64,000 nt of DNA from Paragyromitra xinjiangensis (lineage: Eukaryota > Ascomycota > Pezizomycetes > Pezizales > Discinaceae), in assembly GCA_038503065.1 (NCBI GenBank), contig JBCAMK010000017.1, positions 1,663,170 through 1,727,169 on the forward strand, in the 5' to 3' direction. Every line of letters starts with the position of its first letter. Position 1 is the stretch's first letter. Both the position numbers and the translations under genes were made by a program. Shown here piece after piece: positions 33,731 through 46,485 of the stretch. The notes under the pieces were generated by a model. The model searched no databases, was not told the DNA's origin, and saw only the letters and a program-made list of their open reading frames with translations.

Positions 33731-36250
33731 GATGAGGTTTTCCTACCCCCGCGAATTGGATTCATCGAGCTCGAGCCCCAATGTTTCTCTTCTCCTTCCC
33801 TTGTGCTGTATTGGAGTTAGCAGCATACATCATCAAATCTCACTCGGATCAAGCATTTCGTACCTCTAGCAGAACAGCGTCGAAACACGAAGTGTGATAA
33901 AAGTTGAACACTGTCTGAGGTGAGAGTATCTGAATACACAAAGCCCTCATCCGATGACATTGGTGTTTCAAGAGCTTTGAAGCCCCCCACGCACTTGCAC
34001 CCCCTCTAAAGTCAGGTTTTATTCCCGCGTGACCTGTGCCTCAACTCGTGTGACATAGCTACACATACGAGCTGAGTTCGTTGGTTTAGAGACGAGAAAC
34101 CCCTTGGCATTCTGCTCGCGGATATAGAGAGTTGTGACAGGAAGCCCAGATTGGGAGACTCAAATCAAGTATAGTTGGGGTACCAACTATCCCCACTTTT
34201 CCAAGCACCTGCAACGGTTGAGGAATACCTCCTCATGCGTCTACCCTACAGAATATAAGATTGGATCTTGGCCCCATCAGGTAACCTTGTGAGCACGATA
34301 TACATTTTATAACCACCCACCACTTGAGATGAACGAATGGCGTTGTGTCAAGAATCGCCAACCCAGAATCTCTGCAGCCACCAAAAGTGTCAAGCAGCAG
34401 GCTGATGTCAGGTTGGTTTTACATGTGTCAAGTCAAAAATGGATGCACAGCTCCACCAATAAGCATTTGCCCACGGTGAAAGATGTGCCACAGGCTCAAT
34501 CGACGTCTCGACTCTTCTCGCCGGCGATACAGATTGACAGTGAAATTGGTCATATTTATTGAATAAGCACGAGGAGCGTCGAATTGTTCTGTCCGTTCGG
34601 TTGTGGCGTTCGTCCCGTAATGAGAGTGAGACATATCAGCAAAACCCCGCGGTAATGGCGACTAGGGCCCCTCGCGAAGGTTTCTTTTTCCGCGACCGAG
34701 AACGGAAGGACATAAGAGTGGGAGGAAAAGTTGGCCTTTTGGGTCTTTGGGCTTTCAGAGCCAAGAATAAAGCAGTGTCACGCAGTATCACTCGATCTAG
34801 ACTTGGTTTCGTGGCACCAAGCACAGATTAATCCCAGCGGATTGGATGTGTACTCAGCTGATGACAGATATCTTGCATCTCTAGCAGAGCCAAGGGGGTT
34901 CCATCATAATTTAGCTGAGACTTGGCTCGGTGAGTGGTAGGAAAACCGCGCAACAGGCAAAATAACGAGTACCGCCGTGGCTTCACGGTAAATGTGGCCT
35001 ACTTGCCAGTCCTTACCTGTCGGAGAGATCACACACCATCGCTCGGGAACACTATAATGCAGTCATAAAACGGGCCCGAGATCCGACCCGAAGAAATAAA
35101 CTTCTTACAAGGGCCTTAAATTCAGGGGCGGTAGCCCAGGGACCCATACGATGAAGAGAGACACGATAACGCCTCGGGGACGAGCAGGTGAAACCTAACC
35201 CTCAGCTGGGGACGGGCTGCATGCACTTTGGGAGTTGGTGAAACGGGGAGCTGCAACTGCCGCGATTTGGGGCCAACGGCTGAGACAGTTCAAGGCTAGA
35301 ATATTGCTCTCCGGTCTCATCAGTTTTGCACCAACTACCTCATTGCAGAGTCTTTGAGATCCTCGTCCGGGTGTTTTTCGAATCGAGCACTGTGGAAGAA
35401 CGATGATCCGTAGGCGAAAGCTTAATCCGACGACCCGAACCACCTCTTCGGGCGTGGTCGGATCTCGGTGTCGCCGAGGTGTTGGCATGATTGGCAGCCC
35501 CCACACAGCGCGGCTGCAGCGGAGCATAACGCTAAGCGAGACACTCTCGTTCGGGTATTGATGTGTATCTGGAGAATTACATCTCACTGGATCCTACCTG
35601 TAGTGCACCGTTCGTACGTACATAGGGTCGGGTGTAACCCTAGATTTCCAGCCATAGGACGGAGTACATGGAGTGACCATGGGTATCTACGGAGCACGTA
35701 CATACACGTTTGCTCTAGGCAGAGTCATTAAGTAAGAGGACATTGGAGTACATAACGGGTGCATCCTGGTATCGATATGCAGGACATGGGACCCAAGTGG
35801 CCGGGAAGGGAGATGGCGAACCGAAGGTTCATTATGGCGGAACCTGGGGGGGGGTTCGGTTGTGTTTGTGGGGTATGTGCTGGAGAGGGATGGGATGGAG
35901 GTATTCAGAGAAGGGGGAGAAGAAAGGGGAACCCAGAGAGGAAGGAAGCAGACAGGAAAAGGAAAGAAAGTGTTGCCAACACCGGCTGAGGGCAGTGCTT
36001 GCATCTACATGTATCGTTTCAATCGATACATGCTCGCTTATCTGTGTGTATTTGGGGATACTCTCGATGAAGGTATTGGTTGTAGATGGACTCCTATGGA
36101 CCTGTATGTAGAACTTTAGAGAGACTTCTATCTGTGTCATCGAGCCGAGAAGAAGAAAAGCCCAAGACTCCTTAGACAGCCTCGAAAGGTTAGACCCGTA
36201 CGCCCACGCTCCAGGGCTGTCGTGTGTCGCGGGTAAACGGCCGCACGCTT
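33731..36250. other. Intergenic, no recognised gene
   Basis: No family recognised in either strand. A 130-codon minus-strand frame at 35195-35587 has no known motif. A partial telomere-type motif, CCTAACCCT, lies near 35194-35202. Confidence 0.5.
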
Positions 36251-37091
36251 TCATTCGCGATCCGGGGGGACGGACCTTGTTATTTCCTGGCTGGCTGGTA
36301 ACGGTAGAACACAGAAGGACCAGTCGGGAGAGGAGTCTCTGTTGGATCTCGAGGCTGTGATTACTTTATGTGCAGCCTGGCCTCTGGCTTTACCGAGCGG
36401 AGAGAGATATACAGTACAGACGAGCGAGATATACAGACGAGCGAGGAAGGGACAGATAGGAGAGAGGGCAGATACAGACACCACAGACACAGACACATAC
36501 ACTAGACACTCTACAGACACTCTACAGACAGACAGACTCCCCCCCATTCTGGTCCGCGGGTCGATTGCCAGCTTCCATCTTCCATCTTCCCCCTCGACTC
36601 CCCACGCCCAGGATCACTAATTCACCGAACCGTCTGATTAGGACCGTCTAGTCAGCCTTCCAGCCACCACCCTCCATCCAGTCCAGGGTTTGAACCACGC
36701 AACACAACACAACACGATACGATACGATATAATACATATTATCTCCCTGGCTACGTCCTCTGCACATCAATCTCTCTACCGGTATTCTCCATTGCCGTGT
36801 CACGCCTTACTCTGGCTACATCACTCTGCGTCTACTGTAACCGTCCGCTCGGTGTGACTCCGAGGAACTGATAAGCATCCCCCCCCAATCAAACCGCCTA
36901 TCTCCGGGGAAGGAAGGAAGAACAGAAAAGGAAAGAAAGGGAAGAAAGGAAAAGAAAAAAAAAAAAGAAAAAAAAAGAAACAGGGAGACGATAGAACAGG
37001 AATCTAGGAACAAAAACCTTCCTGTCCACCGACTTCTCTCCCACGCTCATCACACCTCTTACACCCCCACCCCCTCGACAAATTGCCCACC
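36251..37091 (+). promoter_or_regulatory. Promoter and leader of the Zn2Cys6 gene, rich in simple repeats
   Basis: Upstream of the regulator lies an ACAGAC-type simple repeat (about 36468-36536), then AACAC and GATAC short tandem repeats (36701-36735), then a polypurine tract of about 85 bases (36906-36990, A/G apart from one C). The ATG lies 100 bp beyond the purine tract in a good context (CACCATGAAG). The long low-complexity leader is typical of regulated fungal transcription-factor genes, but transcript ends cannot be seen. Confidence 0.5.
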
Positions 37092-39774
37092 ATGAAGCCG
37101 AAACCACCCCAGGCAACTGCAGCCTCAGGTACGTTGTCACCCAAGAAAAGGCGGTCGCCCACCTCTGGCATTCCCTCGCCAACCACTCAGAGGCCAACTT
37201 TCGCCGCGCCCTCCTCGCCGCGACGTCGCAGCTCGGCGGGTGGACAGATATCGAGATCGATATCGGCTTGCAACAGGTGTCGATCGAGGAAGACCAAGTG
37301 CGATCAGCTCTTCCCCTCGTGCTCGTCTTGTGCGAAAGCTGGCGTGGAGTGTGTCGGCATCGATGCTGCAACCGGTCGAGAGGTCCCACGCAGCTATGTC
37401 GATTGGTTGGAGAAGCGGGTGCAGTTTCTGGAACGGACAATGGGAATGGAAACGGGTGAGAGCAGCGGAATAGGGGACGGAGGGGGTGGGGGAGAAGGAG
37501 GAGGAAGCGATGGGAATATGACTTCTACGACTGGGAGTAAGCGGAAGTTGAGTCGTAGTCCATCCGATGGTGGAAATGAAAGGCGGAGGAGGAGTGAGAG
37601 CCATGCGGAGGGAGCGTTGGCGCATGGTGGGAGCAGTAGAAATAGTGTGGACGGGCTGGGTTCAACGTCGAGGGATGAGCTCAAGGCGGAAGACAAAGCC
37701 TTGCATCTACGACCGGACATTGAGAATCTCGTGAGCCAAGTCGGTCTTGTCAGTGTACATGGCACCAGCGCTCCAGGGTTTCTGGGTGGGAGTTCGGGAA
37801 TATCGTATGTCCTCCGCGCTCCATATCGGTTCGGTTTCGCTGACTTTGTGCAGGTTCGCTCGACTGATGTTTGCGGCCGTGAGGAAACCCAACCGAGATA
37901 ACACCCACCCTCTCCCACAGCCTTCCAACAGCGCAACATCTTCAATCAAGTCCGCTCCCTCAACGTCCTCCCCTCAACCCACCACCGAAAGCACGGACAC
38001 TGTTGCCGAATCATCGATACAGCCCCCTCGTCAGCGTTTCATCCCTGAACCCTTTCCCCCGCGACATCTTGGTGTGAAGTTTCTAGATATATATTTCAAT
38101 CTGGCGAATGCCCAGACTCCAGTTCTACACCAGCCATCGTTTAGACGGGTATTCGATCGGACTTGGGCACATATCGAGCAGGTGGGTGGCAATGGACTTC
38201 CGGATCCTTCTGGAGGGGGTGGCGCCGGTGATAGAGACTATCAGCACCACGCGGATCTGTATTTCCTCTACATGGTGTTCGCCATTGCGACTGCGATGAG
38301 TTCGAGAACAGATTCCATGCCTGAGCGTTACCACGCCAGCGCGATGGTTCATATGGAGGGCCTGTTCACCACGATCGCGCAGACGAATAATCGGCTGGAT
38401 GGCCTGAAAGGAATCCTCCTGCTGGCGCAGTACTCCATCATGAGACCTGCGGCCCCAGGCGTCTGGTACGTTCTTGGTGCTGCTTTGCGTCTTGCGATTG
38501 ATTTGGGTTTACACCACGAGAACACGCCCAAGGCGGAAAGGACCTTGGATCAACTGGTTCTCGATGAACGACGTCGGTTGTGGTGGTGCACATATGCGTT
38601 GGACCGCCAGCTTGGGTTATACCTGGGACGGCCATTCGGAATTGCGGATGACGCTATCAGAACGCCTCTACCTGTCGAAGAGATCGCTGGGTGGTCGTAT
38701 CCGGAAGATGATGCGTCTGCGAGCGAGGGCGGGCGAAGGACCTGTCGCACCATTTTCCTCCACATGTTCCGTATCCGTCAAATCCAATCCGAGATCCAAC
38801 GGGTCCTATATCAGTCCTCCTCGTCGCTACCACGGCAGTTTGCTACCGTCGAAGATTGGCGGAAAAACGTTGAAGAGCGGTTGCAAGTGTGGTGCGGAAC
38901 GGTTCCTAGGAGTAATGCTGACACAAATTGTGGGTACAATCTGGGATTTATGGAGCTCAACTATCAACAAACCCGTCTGCTGCTGTATGGGCTCTGTCCG
39001 GCAGTCCCCCACCCGAGCGTGGAAGGATTTGAGTCTATCGCTGATAGCGGTGGTCGTATCATCCGCTTGTATCGTCGACTCCACCATGAGGGTTGTATCA
39101 ACTATACGTGGCTGGCTTGCCATAACCTATTTATGGCTGGGACGTCGTATCTGTGCGCATTATGGCACTGTCCGGAAGTCCGACGGCAGACTACAGTCGA
39201 GGAGATCGATTTCAATAACTTGGCTTGCGTGGATGTGCTCTCTTCTATGATCGATCGGTGTCCTGCTGCTCAAGGGTGTAAAGACGTGTTCGAGTCTCTT
39301 GCCACTGCAACGGTCAAATTGTGCAACTCTGAGCTTGCCCGTGATCGTGATAGCAATAAGCGTGTCAAGACCGAGGGTACTGGTTGGTCTACAGCAGGGT
39401 CAAAGTCCCCAATGGCGTTTACATCTGCTCCACAAAGTCACCCAGCAAGTCTTGCAAACATAGTGCACGGCGCGCCCTATCCGTCACAGTCGCAGCCCAG
39501 CTACGCAGAGATGATGCCGCCGCCCCTTCTGCCGTCAGGTCAAGATATGTTCCTGCCACAGGATCTTGCTACAGAGTGTATGAATATGGACGGACCCCGG
39601 GTGTTTGAGTTGATGCAGCAAGTTGGGGCCACCGGTAATGATTGGGATGCAGAATCCTGGACTGGAGGGATGTCTGGAGGAATAACCGGAGGATATAGTA
39701 ACGGAGTGATGGGAATGAGTTCCGGAATGAGTGATGGTAATGGAGGCTTTTTTGTTGGGTGGGCTGGTTTCTGA
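37092..39774 (+). CDS. Zn2Cys6 transcription factor with fungal-specific regulatory domain, 877 aa
   Basis: Two exons, 37092-37804 and 37854-39774, joined across a 49-nt intron (GTATGT...GCAG) so that SSGISFARLMFAAVR, a conserved family motif, is rebuilt. Residues 60-87 form the binuclear zinc cluster, CNRCRSRKTKCDQ then SCSSCAKAGVEC (spacing C-2-C-6-C-6-C-2-C-6-C). The linker GREVPRSYVDWLEKRVQFLE, leading to a short coiled coil, resembles the PPR1/UaY class. The fungal_trans (PF04082-type) domain spans roughly 290-560: FLDIYFNLANAQTPVLHQPSFRRVFDRTW, PGVWYVLGAALRLAIDLGLH and RRRLWWCTYALDRQLGLYLGRPFGI. The C-terminus is Gly/Met-rich and probably disordered. It is a nuclear regulator; target genes are not inferable here. 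I cannot assign a specific ortholog. Confidence 0.9.
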
Positions 39775-41345
39775 AGTGTAGGTATTATTTCTTTTGTAAT
39801 TGGTTTGGAATGTGGCAAATGGTCCGGTTTTTGTATTTTCTGCTCTATGGGGTTATTGGAAGGATTTGAGCGTTTTTGGTCTAGGTGCAACTGTTTTGTA
39901 TTCCGAGGTTCTGTTTCAATACTTTTTTCAATTTCGGTCCGGTCTGTTTTGTCTGGTTGTTTTTTCTTTCCTTACGTGGTTCCTCGTATATTGGTATGCC
40001 GTGCCTGTGATCCTTTCTTGCCGCATGAGGAACTTGTTCCGCGAATACCTAGAGTTATAACCTGCGTCAGATATCATTTCCTTCACTTCATTTTTCTTTT
40101 ACTGTTCTTTAGGCGGAGGCCTAAGCGCGTGATGTGTTCGGGGTTGCCCAGCGGTAGTCGTGATGTAGGTTTAGATGGTTATGGCCTCTTACATAGACTT
40201 CCACTTTCTAGGTTAAATATAATAAGGATCAGAAATCATAGTTTAGGCTAGAGGGAGCAGAGTAAATAGGTTGTACACGGTTAGGTGGACCTGGCTGTGA
40301 GAACAATTGATATTGAGTATAAATTTCATAAGGCTGGAGAGCTCTGGCTGTTACTGCCTCCTCCTTTCTTTGTTGGTCTGGGAGTTTTTTGGGTCGAAGG
40401 GTTCAGTCGAACCAGACTGGTACAAACAAACAAACTAGCGTCATCGAATATCACCCGGTTTTTGGTACTGGTTCTTGGTGGAATATTTGGGAGAAACCGT
40501 ATACCAGACCCGACGTGATTAATGGTGATGCACAATTGTGGACTCCTTGTTTGTAGGCCTAGGGGTTTTCGTGCATCTCGGTGGATATCTATTAATTGTC
40601 CTGGAAAAGGCGTCGGGTAGATAACCCTAACCCTTTCGAAATACTTTCACTTTTTGATTTATTTTTACTGTATTAGCTATGGGTCATTAAATTATATATA
40701 ATAGTGATGGTCTTATTTGCAGTTGAATTTTATCGGAAACCCTGGGTGTCTTATGCCATCCAACTATCTAAGGCGTTTTAAGTTTGAGCGTTGGAATTCA
40801 CGATGCAAGTATCGGTGGTTGTTTGTGGCCGGAACATCGAGCTTTTTTAGAACTTCTGATAGCACGATACGATATGATTGCCTTCCAAATATCCAAAATC
40901 TGCTCGGAGTTCTCTGGGGGGACCTTGGTTCCGACGTTTTTTGAGCTGTAGGATGACGTTGTTCGAGATGCTTAGATTCCAAAGAACTTGGCCACAGTAT
41001 TTATTGAATAGATGTGAATTGGAGACTTGCTATTTCGTCAATCATCTTGGAGATCCGAGTCATCTAGTAGGAAATATCGAAAGCTCTTTGATTGAAGAGA
41101 AGGTTGTAAACTTGTTGGATATGTGTTAATGCATGTTTCTGTGTCTCTAGAGAGTATTCATTTGCAGGTAACCATGTCTTTCGGTTTTTCTCTGAAGGAT
41201 AAAGACACACAAGTCTAAGAATAAACCAAAATCTGCGTTATATATCCTCTAGGCTGTGGCTACCCCCACACCAGGATCTAGCCGCTTTTATTCTCTTGCA
41301 ATATATCTATGGGAAAACACCCAAGACTGCCTATGCTGACCTTGA
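39775..41345. other. 3' flank of the Zn2Cys6 gene and intergenic DNA
   Basis: T-rich 3' flank, then AT-rich DNA without a recognisable gene. A two-unit telomere-type motif, AACCCTAACCCT, lies at 40623-40634. Confidence 0.5.
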
Positions 41346-41933
41346 TCACCTGGGATTTGGGCTATGAATGCCCGCCATTTGCTGTCCCTCCTCCTCACCT
41401 TCGCTAGTATAACCCTCACCCCTCACCACTTCCCCCGTTCCTCTATGTTCTTCATCCTTACTTTCTTTCTGGTTTAGCCATCTCTCCAACCTGCTATGAG
41501 TTTTCGAAGCCTTCACCTTGCTATAGATGCTGTAAGACATGAATATGCACTCAATTCCGCTGCCCGCACTATCCATCAAAGATCTCAGTAGCGTTTCGTT
41601 CAATTCCCGCCACTTCTTTTTATCCTCGGATGGTAATAAAATATATTCCTTTGGTAACTTCGTGGCCCCGTTGATTGCTACCGTAACTTCCTTCGTCCAG
41701 CTTATTGCCTTATATTCGGGGGTACCGGCTGCCGCTCCATCAAACACTCGGCCTTGGCGTAACAATTGGACTTGCGTTTCTAAAGTTTCGAGGTGCTCTT
41801 GGGTATCAGCAAAGTCCTTGCTATAGTCGTAGTGGGTGCGTCGCCATATCGATCTCACCCCCTCAACTGGAAGCTGCGCCAAACTGGCGCTGGGCAAGGC
41901 TAATCCTATTGCCTCGTCGACTGGTGGCGGCAT
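41346..41933 (-). CDS. Hypothetical protein, 195 aa, unrecognised
   Basis: A single uninterrupted frame from an ATG. The N-terminal part contains a probable amphipathic helix or coiled coil (TQEHLETLETQVQLLRQGR), the middle reads like a folded domain (SWTKEVTVAINGATKLPKEYILLPSEDKKKWRELNETLLRSLMDS), and the C-terminal 45 residues are charged and Glu/Gly-rich, probably disordered. I do not recognise the family. The opposite-strand openings over the same bases are shorter. It could be a real small gene or the surviving exon of a larger one. Confidence 0.5.
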   Translation of the reverse strand: MPPPVDEAIGLALPSASLAQLPVEGVRSIWRRTHYDYSKDFADTQEHLETLETQVQLLRQGRVFDGAAAGTPEYKAISWTKEVTVAINGATKLPKEYILLPSEDKKKWRELNETLLRSLMDSAGSGIECIFMSYSIYSKVKASKTHSRLERWLNQKESKDEEHRGTGEVVRGEGYTSEGEEEGQQMAGIHSPNPR

Positions 41934-42429
41934 AGTTTGTCTATTGAGGGTTGAGGATGAGGAGGATTGATTAAGGTCTGTTGTTGGTGCTGCAGTGTTT
42001 GAATCTTCCTATGAGGAACAAAAGTTCGCCTCTCCTGCGTAGCGCTGAGATAGTCTCCTGGTATATCTCTCTCGTGATCCCCTCATGTAAAAATCCTATA
42101 TACGATTCGAATCTGTGGGTTTTGAGCTAGTCGAATGGAGGTTCTGGCCTAGTTGATGATATTGACAGGGGGTTTACAGCTCTGGCCCTCTTGAAGGTAT
42201 GCTGAGACCAAAGAGTGAAACGGCTTTTCACATATTCTTCAAGGACAATATAATATCAGCCATTATTGAATTTACTGGCTCTGAAAAAGTCAAGAAAAAT
42301 ATGTCTGATAATTTTCGTCCACCTGTTTCGTTTCCGGATAGTTTAAAACGTCTTGGGACATGTACAGAATCAAGTATCACGTTAAAAAAGCTAATTACTC
42401 ACTGCTACACTCGCATGCACACAGTGTAT
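41934..42429. other. Intergenic, no recognised gene
   Basis: Upstream of the hypothetical minus-strand protein. Nothing recognisable. Confidence 0.45.
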
Positions 42430-42912
42430 GAGATCTAGATCGAAGTTGCAATATCTCTTTAAGGGCATCCACAGTGTGGAGCAGACAGTATCCACGCGCA
42501 TCCCACACCTTTTCCTCATCTTGCTCTTGGTCCACAATCCCGTCTACTTAGAGAAAAAGCCATTGTAGCTCGGGGTTACGGAGGAAAGCATGGACTTCTG
42601 TCTGACCATAGACCGTCTGCGCGCCGAGCTTTGTGCGGAGTATTTCTAGAGACTTATGTTAGTGGGGTTTGGCCACTCGCACGCTATGTACTGGAGCATA
42701 TACGGACTCAGTTCCCTGCCAATATAACACAGATTCTTCACGATACGCTTCCTCAAGAGCTCCTGAGAGCCTTTATCCATCAGCTTTTCAGGGGGTAGTT
42801 GAGCGATGACGGCTACATACATGGACTGCAGGTGTCGAAGGGCATGCTCGTGGCTATCTTTGTGTGGAAGGAGCGGGTGCTCGAGGAGTGATGACCACAG
42901 AACGCAACAAGC
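42430..42912 (-). pseudogene. Remnant of an unrecognised protein gene with internal stop and frame change
   Basis: Two minus-strand stretches read like real protein. One (about 42646-42912) contains CCVLWSSLLEHPLLPHKD, LRHLQSMYVAVIAQLPPEKL and KNLCYIGRELSPYMLQY. A second, in another frame (about 42430-42650), reads TKLGAQTVYGQTEVHAFLRNPELQWLFL, a TAA at 42548-42550, then VDGIVDQEQDEEKVWDARGYCLLHTVDALKE in the same frame. I could not find splice sites that join the two. The internal TAA could be a CAA codon changed by C to T. The family is not recognised. Confidence 0.45.
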
Positions 42913-45407
42913 CAACCAGAAAGGGCCATGATTGGTCCGTTATGGGATTATCAGTTTGTCGGATGCGGTAGCGGTAGGGAATTTGGTTGGTTGCTTGGTA
43001 CCTTGGACCCCAAGCTTGAAACAACTTCGGGGGATACATTGGCATGGTCTAATGGTTTGGAGGATTAGCTACGATTCACAGCGAGCGCTCTCCATAGAGG
43101 GGTGTAGCTCCGTGAAGAAGACTATTTGCAGCGTGGAACGTTTGTATTTACCTTCTAGCTTTACCCCGCCGTGCAAGGTCCGATATCTGATACTGGGAAG
43201 GAAGAAGACATAACGAATGGTTGCGGGGAGGTAGTGGTAGAGGTAGTGATGAACGTGAAAAGTTGGTAATCCCTTCGTTCGCTTCTAAATGTGTTATTTT
43301 ACCTCTCCGACACTACCGTTCACTGGAAGCTCGACCGGAGTTTGTGATTATAGCAACTCTCAGTTAATTTTGATTTCCTAGCCGGTGAATTGATATGAGG
43401 AATAGTCCTCGTTATCTACTCTCTGCTCGTGGGTTGTTTTTTGCTGCGCAATCCGAGTCAGTTGCTCTTGTGATCACTTAATTCTACCCTACTTCTCGCT
43501 ATGCGATCAAAAATGACTATACATCTACCAGCAAGTCCTAATTCGTTGGGCGATGAGGGAGAATGCAGCACTAATGAGGAAATAGGGCTTGGAAATACTA
43601 ATAATGTTACGCCCAAGCACCCTATTTTGCTACTCTAGACATTGATTAAGGTCATGCATCATCACTCGGATACCACGGAAGGGAATGATCATGTTAACAT
43701 GTTTGCAGAAAACCTAACCCTGGTGTTAAGGCATAATAATCCATCCAGTCCTGGGCCAGGCATTTGGGCCTAGGATTAAATCCCTGAATGAATCTAGCAA
43801 TAGAACGTGCGGTCTTTGAATTTATGAGTGATAGGCTGCCCGTTGCAAACACCAAGTGTATCCCACCCTAGCTCAAATGATCCACGTCTATGCTAACTAC
43901 CTCCCACCATGTTTCACACTTGTCTTCATTCCGGGGGAGTAGCTCTGCTTGCTGCGCCCCAAATCCTGCAGCAGTTACGATGCTGGTGACTTTTCCAGGC
44001 ACTGATCTTAGAACGGAGAAAAAAATAACATCGTGTTTTAAGATAGTATAGTCGTACCAATGAGATGTATAACTTTCTCGTAGTCTGGTTCGGCCTATTC
44101 GTAGGAGCTGATGACATCGCACACTTGCCGCTGTGCTTGTTAAGGGTTTTAGGTTCAGAGGTTCGGCAGCGGTTACGGCAGCTCGTGGAAGATCGGGGTG
44201 GGCTGTGGGCCAGAGCGACGGATGGACGTACACTGAGATGCGGATAAATTGGTGGAAGAGAAAACGATTGATGGTTGGGGGGAAGCTCGGGAGACAAACA
44301 GGTAGAACAAGATATTGGGCGTGGTGATGAAAGGAGAGGAGGTATCCCTACTTAAATGTCGCGGTACTGCGGTGAGTCAGCAACACCACAGATCAGCATA
44401 GAAGGAAGAGAAATCTCACTATACTGGTAATAGAGATATGGATCTAGGAATATGCGTTGCATTCAAATTATACTAAACGTAGGTTTGGGTAGTCTCTTGC
44501 CCACGTTGCAATCGCCCAGATTTTTTCAATATTTGGTGTTTAAAATCTGGATTCTCCCTACACTGGGAAGGGTTAATCATTCGAAACTCACCTTTATCAC
44601 TCGGTATTTGATCTTATATTTGATCTGAGATGATCACGCCTTCAGTATCCCACCGCTGATACAAGAGTCTTGAAACAAATTCAAACTTCTGCTATAATCA
44701 TGTCCAAGGAAGCCCGTTATCTGTTGACCAGCGAAACTCTCGAAGGAACTGTCGACCGAACTAAATTCTTTTTCCAGCAGTCGGTTGAATTTGACTTTTG
44801 TCTTGTCAAGTGGATCACACACCATCACGAGGGGAACGTTCATTCCAGCTCTCCCAAATAATCTACCGCTTTTGCGCATCGAGTCTCCCAATAGGTGTCT
44901 CGCCCTTACTGCTGCTGTGGTCCCTCAGCACGTCTATTTGAATTGAATATATAAGTAAATTCTGATTGAGGGGCGGTTATAGAATAGGAACTTCTCGAGA
45001 GGTGGCCGAACAGCGTAGTATTCCGATTAGCAAGGTTCAGGGCGTGGGGTCGCCTGCTATGAAAAAACCGTTGTCCGTTAACGTTCCCGTGGCGAACACT
45101 TCTTCATGGTGGAGACGTCTCCGTTTCGCCATAGGAAGAAATATGCAACGACCTGCTTATGCTAGTATATAGGAAAGCCACGGAAATGACAAGTGATTTG
45201 ATTACGGAATTAGTTTTCATTTTGGATCAGCATCAGTTAGAAATATTTCTGTAGAGAAAAATATGTGGAGGGAGAATCGGATATATGCTGTGTGTTTACC
45301 ACGAAGCTAGTTCATATCAATTACCGCTAGAAAATTACCCTAGTGGGTATCATTTCCCCTATGCGACACCATAATGGACACTGCTAGACATTTTCGACAC
45401 TGCGAGA
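42913..45407. other. Intergenic, no recognised gene
   Basis: Overlapping short openings at 43868-44327 and 44634-44891 carry no known motif. A partial telomere-type motif, CCTAACCCT, lies near 43713. Confidence 0.45.
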
Positions 45408-45655
45408 CATGCTCAGCTCACTCCTAAGCTGTTTATTCTCGTCCTCCAAGGTGGCAATTCTTGCCTTCAAGTCTTCCGGTTTAAGGGGGACTAGCCCCGA
45501 GATGACTGTATCAATAAGAGTGCGATCTGTACCAGTGAAAGGGTGTAAATCTGTTTATGCCCCAGCCGTGAGAGCTCCTTTATACACCAACCTACGCTCC
45601 TTTAGCTCGTGTGCAATCGCTAGGGCATCTCTGAAATCCTGTTGACCTTTTGGTG
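45408..45655 (-). pseudogene. Coiled-coil protein fragment with an internal stop
   Basis: On the minus strand, one frame reads QDFRDALAIAHELKERRLVYKGALTAGA, then a TAA at 45555-45557, then TDLHPFTGTDRTLIDTVISGLVPLKPEDL and a heptad-like coiled coil, KARIATLEDENKQLRSELS, ending at a TAG. Both halves are protein-like and in the same frame, so the TAA is probably a mutated CAA. No family is recognised. Confidence 0.4.
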
Positions 45656-46485
45656 CCGTGCAGGAAGTAGTGTCTGGGGGCGGGTGTTTATAGCAGAAAG
45701 CTTGCCAAGAAGACAGCACTCAAGCGATTTAACTCTAAGTCCCAGAATACCCTTCATATCCTAGCCGTAGCTCAGCAAGCGCATCCATGATAGAGTGGGC
45801 GAACTACTAGCCGATAGGAACTGACATTCACTTTCCCACCACGTCCATATACACCAAAGAATTATTCACTAACGTGTACGATTGAGGAAGTTTGTAAACG
45901 AGCGAGCCCCTCAAACTTATCCCATAACTATCCCAGGTATGGATATCAATATCACCGGGCGTCCCCCCCCGTATCCCGTGGATGAATAGGGATAATGAAC
46001 CTCAAACAGCAGCCCTCACACCTAACTCACACAAACCCTCACCTCGGACGCTTGAAACAGGCAACTAAAGGCTACTTGGCGGATGATACTTTTGGAACGG
46101 TGTGGGAAGCTCTCGCACGACGCCAAGGCTTCTGCCGGGATCGGTGTCTCGTCCATAATTTCTACAGGGGCTCCTAAATTAGCAAGCGAAGTAGGAAGGC
46201 GTAAAATCAGGTGTTAATAGTGCAGGCAGCGTTGATTTTGATCTTAGAGTTGTAGAATTAGACTAGTGGCTAGGGGAAGTAGTCTAATTGAGCCACAGGA
46301 TAAGACATTCGGACGATGGGTGATGGTGGAGGAAGTTGAAAAGATGAAAAAACTGCGTGAGTTCGTTGATGAGGAGATGGCAAAATTCGTTAGTTGTAGA
46401 AAAATCACCTTCGAGTTATCGTGGCCTATTAGACGGCCAATGAACCCTAATGGTTACATACCTGCCTCAACACAAACCCTTTGTA
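45656..46485. other. Intergenic, no recognised gene
   Basis: No recognisable coding sequence or repeat seen. Confidence 0.45.
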
